The translations under genes and the position numbers were made by a program. The notes under the pieces are model-generated. The model made no database searches, was not told the DNA's origin, and saw only the letters and a list, made by a program, of their open reading frames with translations. Positions 62,233-64,000 of a DNA stretch of 64,000 nucleotides are shown here, piece after piece; the first letter of the stretch is position 1, and the number at the start of each line of letters is the position of its first letter. The stretch lies in assembly GCA_963082715.1 (NCBI GenBank), contig OY720465.1:28090688-28154687 (forward strand), read 5' to 3'. Source of the DNA: Harpalus rubripes. Taxonomy: Eukaryota; Arthropoda; Insecta; Coleoptera; Carabidae.

Positions 62233-64000
62233 CAGTGTTTCCCAAAATTGAAAATGCAGTTAACTATGATATAATTTTTAAATTTATTGAATAATAGGTA
62301 AAGTATAATAATATACATGAGAATATACATATATTTATAATTATTATTAAAATTAATGGTGTGGATGTGCTTGTTTACTGGCACACAATTTGTCCAAATT
62401 TGGCTCAATATTAGTAATCGCTACCCTTAGTTCACGTTCAATATTAAGGTGATTTCTGTATTTTGATTTTAATGAAGCAACAGCTGAAAATCCAATTTCA
62501 CACAGATAAGATGTAGGAAATTGCAACAAAATATTCATTGCTTTCTTGAACAAGTGTGGAAATTCTTCCTGCGTGTTAATCCAAAATGTATGGAACAATT
62601 AAAAATTGCCTCTTTTTCTCCATGCTCGATGTTAAATCTATATATTCTTCTTCTTCTTCTTCTTCTAAAGATAAATTTTTCGGTGACCCTTCAAACGGGT
62701 TTGTTACCCAGTCATATTCTATCAATAAATTATCATTTTCAAAAAGTAGCGCTTAAAATTTGCCGACAAGCTTTTTAAATGAGCTTCGATAGTTTTAAAA
62801 ATGACGCTCATATTTGTTAAACTTGGTTGGTTGTCATAAATGAATGCCTTTAAATTGACAAACATTTCTGTATCTTTGGCATTTATTTTATTTGGCCAAA
62901 GTTCTAGCTTTCTTGAAAATGCTGTAATTCTCTCTGAAAGTTCTATTATATGTGTATTTTTTCCTTGAAGCTGCGTATTTAGAATATTGAATTTTTCGAA
63001 AATATCACTCAAATAAGCTAGTTTCATTATAAAAAGTTCGTCTGCAAATTTTCCTGCATCTCTATGCTTTTCTTTTTCCAAGAAGAAAAATATTTCTTGC
63101 CTTAGTTCAAACACACGTTGCATAACTTTGCCACGAGATAGCCACCGAGATTCACAATAAAATAATAATTTCGAATGATTACTTCCCATGTCGTCGCACA
63201 TTGCAGAAAATAGTCTTGCCTTTAAAGGCCTCATTTTTATATAATTAACAACGTCAATTACAACTGACAATACAAAGTTCAGTCCAGGACTAAGTTCCTT
63301 CGACGCTAGTGCTTCTCTATGTATCATGCAGTGATTCCAAGTAGCATTGGGATTCTTGTTGCGTATAAGTGTTTGAAAACCTGTATATTTTCCTGCCATT
63401 GCCCGTGCCCCGTCAGTGCAAATACCAATGCAGTTTTTCCATTCTAAATCATACTTTGCTATAAAATCATCTGTTATTTTGAACAAATCCTGCGCTGTTG
63501 TTCGTCCCTCAATTTGGATGCAGAAAAGTAAGTCTTCTTGGATCTTTGCTTCATCGTAGTATCGTACGTATGCTATCAAATGAGCATCTTTGATAATATT
63601 AGTGGCCTCGTCTAACTGAATAGCAAATAATTTGTTTTTAAGTTTTAATAATAGTTGTTCTAATACATCTTCTGATATATCTTCAATTCGCCTTGCAACA
63701 GTGTTATTTGATAGCGGTTTTTTTTAATTTCGTTGGCATAATTGTCTCCAAACATTATAGAGACTATATCAATGGTAGCAGGAAGAACAAGGTTCTCCGC
63801 AATTGTGTGAGGTTTCTTGCATTTGGCTATGCGGTGTGCAACTTTATAAGAAGCTAGTAAAGCTTTTTGAGGTACTGATACAGCTTTTTCAAAAGCTAAT
63901 TTCTGATTACTAAACTCTTTCAGTTTTTTTACAAAAAAATCTCGGGGCTTGTTTTCAAGTTCTTTATGCTTCGTTTGCAAATGCCTTTTTAATTTATTTG
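62233..64000 (-). mobile_element. hAT transposon (ZBED5-like), continues past window
   Basis: The left end starts cagtgtttcccaaaatt at 62233, the hAT/Charlie-type TIR. It begins exactly where the envelope frame ends. The right end lies outside the window. The 8 bp before it (62225-62232) would be one target-duplication copy. Confidence 0.85.
62353..64000 (-). pseudogene. hAT transposase, frameshifted, 5' end beyond window
   Basis: From the window end inward: LASYKVAHRIAKCKKPHTIA and LPATIDIVSIMFGDNYANEI; then a frameshift in an oligo-A run (63719-63726); then L-D-E-A-T and HLIAYVRYY, IGICTDGARAMAGKYTGFQT with a catalytic Asp, HCMIHREALASKEL, and YCESRWLSRGKVMQRVFELR, which holds the RW insertion-domain signature. 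Two more frame changes occur (near 62740 and 62620). The C-terminal dimerisation part is FPTSYLCEIGFSAVASLKSK ending at 62353. The BED zinc finger should lie beyond 64000. The order matches ZBED5/FAM200-like hAT proteins. At least three frameshifts, two of them in homopolymers, make it a pseudogene, or less likely reflect sequencing errors. Confidence 0.88.

Overview
This is a window of eukaryotic nuclear DNA, almost certainly from an arthropod and most likely an insect. The reasons are GT-AG introns, very AT-rich sequence, long GT and TA microsatellites, satellite-like arrays, and a crowd of animal-type transposons (mariner, IS630-like, pogo, piggyBac, hAT, MULE, Polinton, LINE, and an env-bearing retroelement). 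There is no bacterial-style gene packing, no rRNA and no convincing tRNA. The species cannot be fixed from sequence alone. No housekeeping gene was recognised; nearly every coding segment comes from a transposable element or from a transposase-like or recombinase-like gene family.

Layout. 0-5 kb: a MULE transposase relic beside short iterons, an envelope relic, then an intact mariner (2320-3648) inside a TA microsatellite. 4.3-17 kb: hAT-type MITE, LINE fragments, an 854-bp foldback element, a 168-177-bp satellite array, and two composite copies of a microsatellite-carrying element, one with about 1.85 kb of GT repeat. 17-25 kb: TIR elements, an intact single-exon IS630-like transposase (21280-22611, DD77E spacing) with a TATA/Inr promoter, and a 182-bp satellite array.

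25-40.5 kb: the dispersed exons of a decayed tyrosine-recombinase-type gene. A zinc-finger exon lies at 26988-27171, a second zinc-finger exon is inverted at 34440-34820, the catalytic exon is 34849-35947, and four downstream exons continue to 40488, three of them phase-1 symmetric. Its introns hold a GT-array element, a 3.1-kb TIR transposon carrying a 192-bp satellite, a deleted mariner, and foldback elements.

40.5-52 kb: MITEs, a longer envelope relic, an unclassified TE-type ORF, a truncated piggyBac transposase, unknown small ORFs and an LTR-like insertion between TA repeats. 52.4-57.9 kb: a Polinton/Maverick protein-primed DNA polymerase B relic, broken by a foldback element, a pogo-like transposon and a palindrome made from its own codons. 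59.3-64 kb: a truncated intron-containing transposase, another microsatellite element, a third envelope fragment, and a hAT transposon that starts exactly where the envelope similarity stops and runs off the window.

The most unusual themes are: a microsatellite-bearing element family that has twice been interrupted by its own inverted copy at the same internal site; satellite arrays housed inside TIR transposons; repeated use of TA microsatellites as insertion sites; foldback elements ending in perfect palindromes; and a spliced tyrosine-recombinase gene with an inverted exon. Family names come from motif recognition by eye; no database search was run.
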